Below, piece after piece: positions 1 to 9,732 of a stretch of DNA of 64,000 nucleotides; the stretch's first letter is position 1, and each line of letters opens with the position of its first letter. The position numbers were made by a program, and so were the translations under genes. The notes beneath the pieces are model-generated. The model did not search any database, was not told the origin of the DNA, and worked only from the letters and a program-made list of their open reading frames with translations. The DNA is from Notospermus geniculatus. Taxonomy: Eukaryota > Nemertea > Pilidiophora > Heteronemertea > Lineidae. Location: positions 256,464 through 320,463 of the forward strand of contig NMRB01000184.1 of the NCBI GenBank assembly GCA_002633025.1, written 5' to 3'.

Positions 1-655
1 ATAGGCCTTATCGCACCTAGCACATGGCTAATCAGCATAAAATCAGCGAAGCGGAAAGGGCCCGAACATCAGCGCCCCCGCAGTACATTCACAATGCATC
101 GCTCTGTGCATTGCCTGAATTTTTTGTAAACAATGGCCAATAAAAGCAACTTCCAAAAGCCGGATGTGCCAAAACTAACTAGCTACGTGGGAGGTGTTAT
201 GAAGTGATTCAAATCGGTCAAATATTGACTACCGATCGTTCTCGCGATCGCAAAAAATCGATGGTTAATTCCAAAAGATTAGCACATGTCATCATGGTGG
301 CCCTGTCTCGACGGTCACGTGTCAGTTATTGACCAATCAGCGTGGGGTTGCACGATAATATGATAATGTTTTGGCGTTGTTTACATGGACTAATCATCGA
401 TTTTTGGCGATCGCGAAGACGATCAGTGGTCAATAATATATCGATTTGAATCACTTTATACCGCCGCCCACATAGCTAGTTAGTTTAGGCACATCAGGCT
501 TTTGGAAGTGACTTTTATTGGCCAATGTTGACAAAAAATGCACCCAATGCATTGCACAATGTATTGTAAATGTACAGCGGTGGCGCTGATGGTTGGGCCC
601 GTCCCGCCTCGCTGATTTATGCTGATTAGCCATGTGCTAGGTGCGATAAGGCCTA
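1..655. mobile_element. Fold-back (long terminal inverted repeat) element
   Basis: The first bases (ATAGGCCTTATCGCACCTAG onward) return as their reverse complement at about 615-655, and the match continues inward for roughly 250 bases, so nearly the whole element can fold into a hairpin with a short non-palindromic centre near 260-390. A second copy lacking its left 85 bases or so lies at 43568-44178. No transposase reading frame is visible, so this is a non-autonomous element. The window starts at its left tip, so the target-site duplication cannot be read. Confidence 0.8.
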
Positions 656-689
656 TGATTGGCTCCAAATTTCAAAATTCCACAGTCGA

Positions 690-835
690 TTTTAAAGATT
701 TTTGGGCCGAAAGGGGGCGTGCGGCACGTCCGCCGCCCCCTTGGATCTGCGCCTGAAAATAGTGATATTTGAAAAAGGTTAGTCTGTAAACTCGAGGGGG
801 GATATCCCCCTTGCCTCAATTATGGGGGGATAAAT
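690..835. repeat. Fragment related to the GTTTCCGCC MITE family
   Basis: The stretch around 772-815 (AAAAAGGTTAGTCTGTAAAC followed by a G-rich GGGGGATATCCCCC block) is an inverted relative of the interior of the MITE at 2560-2858, around 2612-2660. No clean ends are visible, so it is a decayed fragment. Confidence 0.45.
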
Positions 836-1497
836 CCACCTGTAGCTGTAGGCCTACTGTAGTGTTGTCTCCGTCTCGCAACGTCCTTTTCGTGGTGCAT
901 GCTGCTGTCTTCGTTTCGTAACGTCCTTGTTGTGGTGTGTAGTGTCTTCTTTGTGATCACATAGACTTCCTTCAACAAATACAATGTCTTCGTTTTGCAT
1001 ATACGATGTCCTCGTTTTGATGTCCTTTTTTGCGGTTATAACCGCCCATATCATGCATAGCTAGCTAAAGAAACAGAAAGCAAGCTTACCGATGTGATGC
1101 CGTTTTGGAGCAGCTGAATTCAACTGACGCAAAACTTCATTTTCAGCTTGAATGCCGGGATCGTCTGGATCACTTCCAATGTTTGTCTGACGGACACTTT
1201 CTCTATCAACGCCAGGTAATCGCTGCATCACCATTTCGGTGCCCATTCACCTCAAAATCCAAATCCCCCGGAAGCCAAATGACAAACTGGAGGTCAAGGT
1301 CATTCTTATCTTTGGTCTCGCACTGACAATATTGTCAAATACTTACGAATCACAACATGCTTACAAAAAAATAAAATATAAAAACAATAAATTTAACTTA
1401 CAAAGGTTATATTCTTATCATTCACGTGAAAACAGATTTGTTCAATATTTAAAAGTAAGTATTTCTTAATATTTTATCAATCTTGTAAAGCCATTAA
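836..1497. other. Upstream region of ADAL without a recognised gene
   Basis: AT-rich intergenic sequence. Short open frames here have no recognisable similarity and overlap each other on both strands. The 3' end must contain the ADAL core promoter, but no TATA box was identified with confidence. Confidence 0.5.
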
Positions 1498-1510
1498 TCA
1501 AGATGGCGGC
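1498..1510 (+). promoter_or_regulatory. YY1-type motif overlapping the ADAL start codon
   Basis: The sequence ATCAAGATGGCGGC matches the classic YY1 core (AAGATGGCGGC), and the ATG inside it is the inferred ADAL start codon. This arrangement is known from many animal housekeeping promoters. Function here is inferred from the motif only. Confidence 0.5.
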
Positions 1511-4500
1511 GCCCACAACTTTACAAAAATTTACTTCTTTTCTCCCTAAAATAGTGAGTTTCTCTCAGCATCCTCTTTACATCCTGGCAGCATGAATACA
1601 TTTGGAAATATTGGTTGTTCCAAAAGAATGTCTCCAGCTCCCGTGTACCACGGTGATCAACTGATTGTGAAAGCTTATTTTTAGCACAGAGGATGGCACG
1701 TCGTCTGCACACTCACTAACACAACACGCATCGCTGCGCTACACTACACTACAGGGCGTTCCAGAAAAATGTCACCTATTTTCTCTGCCATACTTATGTT
1801 ATATGGTAATTGACTCTAGATCCAATTAGACTGACTGACTCTGTCTGTCTCTGACTCTGTCTGTGACACGGAATGTTATTTTAGGCTATGCAATGATGAT
1901 GCGCACTAGTTTTGCCATTACATTTACAAAAGATAGACCAAAAGCCTTCAAATTATATAACTTCATGTCACAGTCACAGACACCATAATCACAGCACGGC
2001 AGTCAGTCCAATTAAGTGGAGCTAATATACCTACTGTGGCTGTGCCAATAGCCAAAGCCTATAGTCTATACTAGTATTAGTATAGAGTGTTTGCACGGTG
2101 GCCATGTTGGAGGTATAAACAAAAGAATTTTTTCGCCAGTCACGGCCTATGGCCGGAGATTAACTTCGATTGTTTTGAACGTTTGTTCTTTTGTTGTATG
2201 CCTCCAACATGTCCGCAGTGACGTCACGTGCAAACACTCTAGGCCTATACATGTATTAAATTTGCAGGAACTTCATGCTCATATCAATGGGTCCATCAGT
2301 GTGGAAACAATGGAGAAACTTCTCAAGAGGCAGGGGTCTTCTCCTTCAGTCAGATGTGATATGACGAGTTTTGAGAACAATGAAAGAAGGACACTTGATG
2401 AGTAAGTTCTGTTGAAATTTTACAACACAATGATTTAGCCAAGCTACCACCAGGGGTCATACTCACATAAAGACACCCATTGTTGTGAATGTCATGAATG
2501 TGAGAAGTAATGTTTCTGCCATCAATATATCACTAATTAATACAAATTAATACAGATTTCAGTGTTTCCGCCAAAGGGGGGGGGGAGGGGGATGATCCCC
2601 TCCTCAAAAATTTCAAGGAGGGGATATCCCCCCTCAAGTTTGCAGACTAACCTTTTTCAAACTTCACCATTTTCACTTCAGTAAGTGTTTTTCTTTAATT
2701 TGTTACATTTCAAATGCAATTTTCATGCAGAAGGAAGACTAATTTTGCATTTTGGAGTGTAAAAAATGACTCTGGAGGCCATTTTTAACCCAAAAAATAT
2801 TTTGAACATTTTTTAAACATTTTTTCTCCCCCCTCTGACAATTCTGGCGGAATCCCTCGATTTGTTGAATGTCTCACCCATTTTGATGTTGGCCAATTGT
2901 ACTGAATGGAAATACTCTTTCAAAGAGGAGCAATCTAGTGGCATACCTTTATTTTCGTTTCAGTTGCTTTACCATGATGAAACTGATTCATACAATAACA
3001 ACAGATGCTGAGGCAGCATATTTGGTGAGGAAATTATCTTTTTCATGTAATTGTTGAGTCAAGTTTTAACCATCAAAGAGGACTGGCACCAAGGCCAAAT
3101 CTCTCCCTTGTGCATCTTGGCATATGAAAAATCAAAGTGGCTCAATTTAAAATCAAAGTGGCTCAATTTAAGATCAAAGTGGCTCAATTTAAGATTAAAG
3201 TGGCTCAATTTAAAATCAAAGTGGCTCAATTTAAATGGTCATTTTCTTTTTTTCTTGTAGATTACATGTGATATCATTCAAGAATTTGCAGAGGACAATG
3301 TTAAATATCTGGAGCTCCGGAGCACACCAAGAGATATAAAAGAGACAGGTCTTACTAAAAGACTGTATATTGAGGCTGTCTTGAAAGCAATAAAGGACTG
3401 TGAAGAAAAAGACCTTGATTGTATTGTGCGTTTAATATTGTCCATAGACCGCAGAAAAGGGAAGGAAGAAGCTTTGCAAGTTGTGAAACTCGCTGATGAG
3501 TATCGAAAGAAAAGCGGAGGTATCATTGTGGGGATTGACCTAAGTGGTGACCCCAAAGTTGGTGACGCAAGGGACTATATTCCAGCATTGAAGGAGGCTC
3601 AAAATCTGGGACTGAAGCTTGCCTTGCATTTGGCTGAGGTAGTGTGCTTGTTGCTTTTATTTTGTTTGGTGACACTTGAAAATGTGGCCACATGTCTTGG
3701 CTTATTCAGGCCTTTCGATTGCACTGTCACTACACTGTATAGGGTGTAGTGAAATCTGGTTTGTGCCCAAATTTACATGGAAAAAATGTGCCCAAAATAC
3801 CCAAATGCTAGTGAACTGTTTGTGAATGGTCAGAGACCATTAGTTCCACAACATGCCATGCAATTCTCTAAATTTGCCCCCTGATTTTCGAATTTTTCAA
3901 TGTGCCCAAAATAGGAGTATAAAGTGGAGGGTGTAATGACTTGCTGGTAATTGAAAGGCCTGTTATTATAAATCATATTCATCCAACTACCGGTACACCA
4001 TGGTTATTTGACTCCAGGTCCATTCAATCTTACAACCAAGATGCCAACTAGTGATTAGTTGTTCAGAGTGATATATTTCAATCAGTACCAAGGAGTAAGT
4101 AATTCCTATTGCCAAATGGTGAACTGGTTGGTAGAACTCATGGAAATGAAATGAGTGAATCCTGTAGCCTATGGTGAAAAGTACCGGTATATAACTTTCA
4201 GGGATACAACAAGAATGAAGAAACGAGTGCTCTTCTCAATCTGGTCCCTGATCGTATTGGCCATGGGACTTTCCTGAGACCGGAAGATGGTGGTACACAA
4301 GAAATAGTTGATCAGATGATCAAACATCGAATTCCGCTTGGTGAGGACAACATTTATTTCTTTTGGTTTGGGAAGAATGAAATTAGTAGCATTAGGAAAG
4401 ACTGGGAAGTACTTCTCATTCAGCTTTAAGTATATGTTATTGACAAGTCCGCATCTTGCCAAGGACAGCGTTTTTACTGACATAGATAAAAAGCTTCTAA

Positions 4501-5341
4501 CTTTATGTCAAGACTCATGGCTAGAAAACAGAACTGTTTTCAAACTACTTTTCCAAACCTTGCTTTTCTGTCCCTCATTAGTCAGAATTTATAAGTCTGC
4601 TGATTGTTATGTCCTAATTTTCAGAGCTTTGCCTCACATCTAATGTCATAGCACAGACAGTGAAGACATTTGATATTCACCACTTCAAGTACTGGTATGA
4701 GATCGGACACCCTTGCATAATATGTGTAAGTTCAATTAAAATTTAATTGCTCACTCATCCTGTCTACACAGGTTAGTTCCACATTCGGGTTTCAGCTCAG
4801 TCTTTTCTAGAGTTTCAGATCGTAAAGTTCCACTTGAAAAAGACCCCGGTTGGGGTCGAAAATTCGTGAATTCTGGAGATTGACTTCTTGCGTATTATCA
4901 TTTTGTGTGTCAATTTTGTGCTATTCTGCATCTTGGCAATATAAACTGGAAATAAAGTCATATTCCAGCATGACTTCATCAAAACTGCCAGTCAGATCTC
5001 ATGACTTGCATTGCAAATAAGAGAGTTAAAAGGTTTTCTGGGCCTGTGCAAATGCTTTTTAATATTCCCACAAAAAATGATAATAAGATGACCTTAGTTT
5101 CCCCAAGTATAATATTTTTTTTTTCCTTATATATTTCCAGACTGATGACAAAGGTGTTTTCTCCACTTCACTTTCTCAAGAGTACAGAATTGCTGCAGAG
5201 GCATTTGATCTTGGAGAGGAAAATTTATGGGATCTCTCAATTCAAAGCATAGATCATATATTTGAAAGTGATGAAATAAAAGACATTCTTCGAAAGAAAT
5301 TCAAGGACAACAGGGACTCCTGGCACAATTCGAAAAAATGA
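1503..5341 (+). CDS. ADAL: Adenosine deaminase-like protein (N6-methyl-AMP deaminase), 7 exons, complete
   Basis: Exons are 1503-1553, 2268-2401, 2964-3024, 3261-3638, 4202-4340, 4625-4725 and 5141-5341. All introns are GT-AG and the phases join into 354 residues, matching the usual length of about 355. The family removes methylamine from N6-methyl-AMP, giving IMP in the cytosol. Metal and catalytic landmarks of the adenosine deaminase superfamily are present: HxH at residues 20-22 (ELHAHINGS), LHLAE with H205 and E208, GHGTF with H229, and TDDKG with D290/D291. The ELHAHINGS, LELRSTPR and GLKLALHL stretches place it with ADAL rather than classical ADA. The short first exon gives the start MAAPTTLQKF and ends LPKI, directly joining ELHAH. 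Intron 1 holds a MITE, intron 2 another, and intron 3 a 21-bp minisatellite. Confidence 0.96.
2085..2239. mobile_element. MITE in ADAL intron 1, TA target site
   Basis: Terminal inverted repeats start GAGTGTTTGCACG and end CGTGCAAACACTC, with the similarity continuing inward through the CATGTTGGAGG and CCTCCAACATG segments. TA dinucleotides flank both ends (2083-2084 and 2240-2241), as expected for a Tc1/mariner-type non-autonomous element. Confidence 0.75.
2560..2858. mobile_element. MITE of the GTTTCCGCC family in ADAL intron 2
   Basis: The left end reads CAGTGTTTCCGCCA and the right end TGGCGGAATCCCTC. A 5-bp direct repeat, GATTT, flanks the element (2555-2559 and 2859-2863). A less decayed relative lies at 24902-25232. 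The hAT-like CAGGG-type terminus suggests a hAT-related origin with short target sites, but no transposase is present. Confidence 0.75.
3129..3233. repeat. 21-bp minisatellite, five units, in ADAL intron 3
   Basis: The unit AATCAAAGTGGCTCAATTTA plus one base is repeated about five times with one or two substitutions per unit. Because 21 is a multiple of three, it creates an open frame with a seven-residue repeat (SKWLNLK), but it lies inside an intron, just before the exon 4 acceptor at 3251-3260. Confidence 0.9.
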
Positions 5342-5500
5342 GATTCTCGGGATGAGCAGTCAAGGGGAATATATCATGTGTTCTGATGAGCTGGTTGGGT
5401 TGTATCATGGAAGTACTTCCATGGTTGTACCGTATGCACTGCCACAAATCCTGAAACGTGTACACAATACTCAGCAAATGTACAGGTATATACATGTATA
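5342..5500 (+). other. Start of ADAL 3' untranslated region
   Basis: Sequence directly after the ADAL stop codon. No poly(A) signal was recognised before the inverted-repeat element that starts at 5501, so the transcript may run into that element. Confidence 0.4.
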
Positions 5501-5987
5501 CACTGGCTGACAGAAATATTAGGACACTTTCAAAATTCTAAGTCATTTTCCTTGTTTTTCTTCCTTTTGTCTCTAACCACTAATTATTTTTCTTGTTAAT
5601 GAGAATATTTTTACCTTGGCAAGTGGGTTATATATAATCCCATGAGATTACCCATGCCAAAGGCTACTGACATGGGGTTGCTGATATTTGAATAACAAAG
5701 ATAATTATGATGGGTGCCATTCAAACCTCAAATTCAAAGGCTAAAGCTATTGGAGGTGACAAGAATGGACGAAGCACATCATGATTGTCTTTGTTATTCA
5801 TATATCAGCAACCCCATGTCAGTAGCCTTTGGCATGGGTAATCTCATGGGATTATATAACCCACTTGCCAAGGTAAAAAATGTTCTCATCAATAAGAAAA
5901 ATAATTAGTGGTTAGAGACAAAAGGAAGGAAAAAGAGGAAAATGACTTAGAATTTTGAAAGTGTCCTAATATTTCTGTCAGCCAGTG
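5501..5987. mobile_element. Tc1/mariner-type element with very long inverted repeats
   Basis: The ends CACTGGCTGACAGAAATATT and its reverse complement (ending GTCAGCCAGTG) are flanked by TA at 5499-5500 and 5988-5989. The inverted similarity runs for roughly 210 bases per arm, leaving a short centre near 5720-5770, so the element is almost entirely one hairpin. It has no transposase frame. A solo terminus of a related family lies at 19548-19575. Confidence 0.85.
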
Positions 5988-5999
5988 TACCTCTAGCAA

Positions 6000-6341
6000 C
6001 TGAATAAAGATATTGAAGAAAATAAAATTTATTGCGTTATTATTCCATTGACAGTGATTTGAGGGCATCTTTTAACCCACACTTCCTGTGCTGTGCAGAA
6101 AAGACAGCACTCACTGCAGCATGATGGAAGTAAAAAGGCCATGTTAGAAAGATCATCAATTTCTCTTTCCACTGCTGCAAAACTTTTATGGATTGAAGCA
6201 CTAAAAAAGGGTTTTTTTCCCTCAAAATTGGGCCGATTTTGTAACTTTTGGGCAATTTAACCACAATATTTCTGATATTCGCATCATTCCTTCTTACAGG
6301 TCCAGAAAAATTTCTTAAAAAACATTTTTTTGATAACCATG
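6000..6341. other. Intergenic, nothing recognised
   Basis: AT-rich spacer between two inverted-repeat elements. No coding, RNA or repeat feature could be supported. Confidence 0.4.
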
Positions 6342-6349
6342 TTCAGAGC

Positions 6350-6602
6350 TAGACTGGTCCCCTGTCGTAGTTCTCGCTTCACTACTACGACAGGCATTTT
6401 GAACGCCAACTCGGCATGTGATTGGTCAGCCAAACGTCATCAACGGTCGCGCCATGAGTCATATCTATTTTTAGAGACCCCCGCAACGTTGAAAGTCTTT
6501 ATTGCTCATTTGCATACGTGTGTCAGAAAACAGGCAAACATGGCGGACGCGGCCTGTCGTAGTAGTGGAGGAACGGAGCGATACGACAGGGGACCAGTCT
6601 AG
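6350..6602. mobile_element. hAT-like MITE with 8-bp target site
   Basis: Inverted ends TAGACTGGTCCCCTGTCGTA and TACGACAGGGGACCAGTCTA are flanked by an exact 8-bp direct repeat, TTCAGAGC (6342-6349 and 6603-6610). An 8-bp target-site duplication with a TAG-type end is the hallmark of hAT transposons. No transposase is present. Confidence 0.85.
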
Positions 6603-6823
6603 TTCAGAGCTTCTAATAAGTCGCAAGGTCTTCCGCAGGCGCTACCCCGCGCCTGGTCAAAAATTTGTGAAATATTCGGAGACGACTTTCCGATGTATTG
6701 TATACTGTGTGTCGTTTTGTGCTCTTTTTTGGATATTCAGAGCTTCTAAAAAACATAAATGTTTGCCTGGGTAAAGTCATTGTTCTTCTCCCAAAATGTT
6801 ATGCATAGATTTTGAGACAATTG

Positions 6824-6918
6824 ACTGGTTCCAATGTTTGCCGCTCCACTCCCATGGCGCTCATCGTGGAACGGACAGTAGCGCCGCGAAAGTGGAGCGG
6901 CAAACATTGGAATCAGTG
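6824..6918. mobile_element. Short inverted-repeat element
   Basis: GGTTCCAATGTTTGCCGCTC near 6827 is answered by GAGCGGCAAACATTGGAATC near 6894-6914, with about 50 bases between the arms. It is likely a small MITE. No target-site duplication could be fixed. Confidence 0.6.
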
Positions 6919-6934
6919 TATTCTTCCTTTTTCG

Positions 6935-6942
6935 TGACGTCA
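6935..6942. promoter_or_regulatory. CRE-type palindrome upstream of ENSA
   Basis: A perfect TGACGTCA, the full cAMP response element, lies 90 bases before the inferred ENSA start codon in a GC-richer stretch. CREB/ATF binding is inferred from the motif only. Confidence 0.5.
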
Positions 6943-7031
6943 CGTTCGCTCATCATCGCGGAGTTTCATGAAATTTTCTCTCAAGAAACTGAACACTTCT
7001 CGTCACCTCATTTACTCATTCCATCAGAAAT

Positions 7032-9732
7032 ATGGCGTCGCAAGATAAGAGGGCATCACCTGTCGATCAGACTAAGGAAAATGAAGAGACGTCAAGGACA
7101 GTCCCCGCGAATAAGCCGGATGATGTGCGTAGTATAGACCCCTTGCGCTTATCAGCCCAGGGTGTCAACATTAGCCTCGCCCTAGGGGGCCTAATGCATT
7201 TGTACAGTTGGCCCCTGTGCTTACCGTCGGCACAATGCACTAGGCCCAAGGTTTGTTTACACCTTCTGGCTGTAATGGCCGACTTGCGCAAGTGGTCTAT
7301 TCCTGATTTGTTTACAAAATTGAAAATGCACATAAAAATGTACATGCTGTACACGAAGGCCTAGGCCTACATGTGCATGCAGTGCAGTGTGCATGACTAC
7401 TGCTGTGTACTACCATATGCATGTCATCACTGGAGTGTAATCAGAAAAACAGGCATCCTGACTGATGGTTTGCAGTAATCAATGTAGGCCTACATTGGCA
7501 TACCGACTACCGTAAAGCGAAATATTTTCGCGTCCTGCTACCGCCTCCGGTAAATAAATGTTCGCGAATGGCCTCGGCGCTCGCAGGGCGAAATATTCGC
7601 GGTGAAGGGACTTTGTAAAAATTTTCTGCAGGGAAATATATTCGCCGCGAGTGTTGCACCCTGAATAAATGAAGAAAATCGACACCACACTTCTCCGGAA
7701 GCAGGAAGCTGTATATCCCACAGGAGGTCGGCTCAACCGAGGATGGCCCCTAGGGGTCATATATATATAGGGTAGTTTCGGGTAATATCACGGGTATAGT
7801 GACGACCTTCCCAGAAATCCAGCTCTGCAGGCATTCTGCGCCATGACACACATTCCCTCTTCCGGTCGGCGGATGAATATCGATGAGAACTACTTTTTAC
7901 AACAACTTCGGCTAAAATCGCGCTTACAATAAATAAATTATCGATGATTTACAACCGTTTTGACGAGTAGTGTAGTATCACGGAATTCGGCTATCTTCGT
8001 GGGTTTGGTGTTTAACATCGCGGGAACTGGCANAGCAACAAAAAATTAGGCCTCGAGTACAACATAATATCCCGTTTCGGACACAACCTCCCATTCGGGA
8101 GATGCAAAATCCCAATCGGGAGGTGACCTCCCAATGCGGCAAAAGTTCCTGACTGACTACTGCTGTGTACTACCATATGCATGATATGTCATCACTGGAG
8201 TGTAATCAGAAAAACAGGCATCCTGACTGATGGTTTGCAGTAATCAATGTAGGCCTACATTGGCATACCGACTACCGTAAAGCGAAATATTTTCGCGTCC
8301 TGCTAGGCTACCGGTAAATAAATGTTCGCGAATGGCCTCGGCGCTCGCAGGGAGAAATATTCGCAGTGAAGGGACTTTGTAAAAATTTTCTGCAGAGAAA
8401 TATATTCGCCGCGAGTGTTGCACCCTGAATAAATGAAGAAAATCGACACCACACTTCTCCGGAAGCAGGAAGCTGTATATCCCACAGGAGGTCGGCTCAA
8501 CCGAGGATGGCCCCTAGGGGTCATATATATATACCCCTAGGGGCCATCCTCGGTTGAGCCGACCTCCTGTGGTATATCCATCCTGGTACAAGACCTGTAC
8601 TATCAGCTGCATACCACAATGCTTGTTATGTGCAAACACTCGTTTCGGGCAGCCGGGAATGGCGTCAGGATGAGAATCCCCACGCTGCATTGGTCAACTG
8701 GTGCTGATGACTCATCAATATAGGATTTAGCGGGGAACAAAATTCGCGTTGGGTATGGCGGGTGTCGATGGTGATAGTCAATGGTGATCAGTGCCATTCG
8801 AAAGTGAAATGAAGAGTACATGTAGTCCCTGCTATTATTTGTTAATCATCAATCAGCTTGTAGCTGCAGCCAGCAAGACTCCCCTCCAGCACTTAAGGGC
8901 GGCGCACACGAGCGACAATTTTGACCGATTTGTCGGCCGACTTGGCTTCCGACCGCCAAAGCGACAAGATTTGGCGCTTCTGATTGGCTGATGTCTAGTC
9001 GCACCACCAGTCTCGTCGGCGGTCGCCCAGATTTAGTCGCTCGTGTGCGCCGCCCTTTAGGAGGCACCAATCGTTTGTTGTTGATAGGCCCAGCAGGCCT
9101 ATCCAGTTTGGAAATTGTAGAATTCACTAATTTCGGGCATGACAAAGTCAAAGTGGACTACCAGGTCAATAGGCTACTGCTTGGCCCTGGACCTGGTGTC
9201 AATATTATCTTCTTCATTTTGACTGACACTCTGTAATTTGTTTACAGCCTTTGAAAGCAGAAGAACAAAAATTCAAGGAGAAATATCCAAATGTCAACAG
9301 AAGTTCTGTCCCCAGTCTTCTACAGAAACGCCTCCACAAAGGGGTAAGTCATGAAGAAGTTTTTATGGTGGTAACATATCATGTTCTGTGTGTACTAGTA
9401 TGTCATTGGTACATCCAGACCCAATTCCTGGCTTACTCAAGATAAGGTTGGCGGGTAATATTCTTAAAATTCTTTTCTTTATTTACTTCTAGATGAAATA
9501 TTTTGACTCTGGTGATTACAACATGGCAAAGGATAGTGCACGGAAGAAAGGAGCTGTGCTTACTCCGGCTAGCATGGCTCAGGGAAAATCAATGGCAGCT
9601 CAGGAAAAGGTGCTGCAGGAGTCAACCGGTGAGACCATCCCCACACCACAGAATGTACCCGCAAGGAAAATCAGTGCATGTGTCGGCCAGCCTGTTCACC
9701 CTGTCACAATGAGGGCTGGTCTCCAGTCATGA
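7032..9732 (+). CDS. ENSA: Alpha-endosulfine / ARPP19 family PP2A-B55 inhibitor, 3 exons, complete
   Basis: Exons are 7032-7124, 9248-9343 and 9493-9732, all joined in phase 0, giving 142 residues. The family, when phosphorylated by Greatwall/MASTL, inhibits PP2A-B55 to permit mitosis; it is a small soluble disordered protein. The diagnostic FDSGDYNMAK motif is present, with the Greatwall serine at residue 69. Before it comes EEQKFKEKYPN and LLQKRLHKG, which match the family N-terminal helix region. A proline-directed site (IPTPQNVP) and a PKA-like site, RKIS (serine 124), follow in family order. The protein is longer than vertebrate ENSA (about 121) and ARPP19 (about 112) because of an insertion after the MAK motif and a tail of about 18 residues. 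Sequence alone cannot separate ENSA from ARPP19; invertebrates usually carry one gene for both. Intron 1 contains duplicated repeats and a MITE. Confidence 0.93.
7394..7775. repeat. First copy of a ~380-bp direct duplication in ENSA intron 1
   Basis: The segment from GACTACTGCTGTGTACTACC to the GTCATATATATATA end is repeated at 8153-8533 with small differences, for example a few extra bases (ATATG) in the second copy and loss of CGCCTCC. The 377 bases between the copies are not obviously repeated. Confidence 0.9.
7776..8152. other. Spacer between the two direct repeats
   Basis: Intronic sequence with one ambiguous base at 8032. It carries CCCATTCGGGAG and CCCAATCGGGAG short repeats near 8090-8120. 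No gene or known element is recognised. Confidence 0.35.
8153..8533. repeat. Second copy of the ~380-bp direct duplication
   Basis: It is near identical to 7394-7775. Its right end runs straight into an inverted copy of its own last 40 bases, forming the hairpin at 8482-8572. Confidence 0.9.
8482..8572. repeat. Perfect 40-bp inverted repeat (hairpin) with 11-base AT loop
   Basis: The arm CCACAGGAGGTCGGCTCAAC... ending in CCCTAGGGGT (8482-8521) has a perfect reverse complement at 8533-8572, separated by CATATATATAT. The left arm belongs to the direct repeat; the first repeat copy has no matching right arm. Confidence 0.95.
8896..9056. mobile_element. Harbinger-like MITE, TTA target site
   Basis: Inverted ends AGGGCGGCGCACACGAGCGA and its reverse complement are flanked by TTA at 8893-8895 and 9057-9059. 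A 3-bp TWA duplication is typical of PIF/Harbinger elements. It sits in ENSA intron 1, 190 bases before exon 2. Confidence 0.8.

Noticed and set aside
3051-3260. Open frame with repeated SKWLNLK heptads
   Set aside because: It is produced by the 21-bp minisatellite inside ADAL intron 3; the exon structure on both sides is clear without it.
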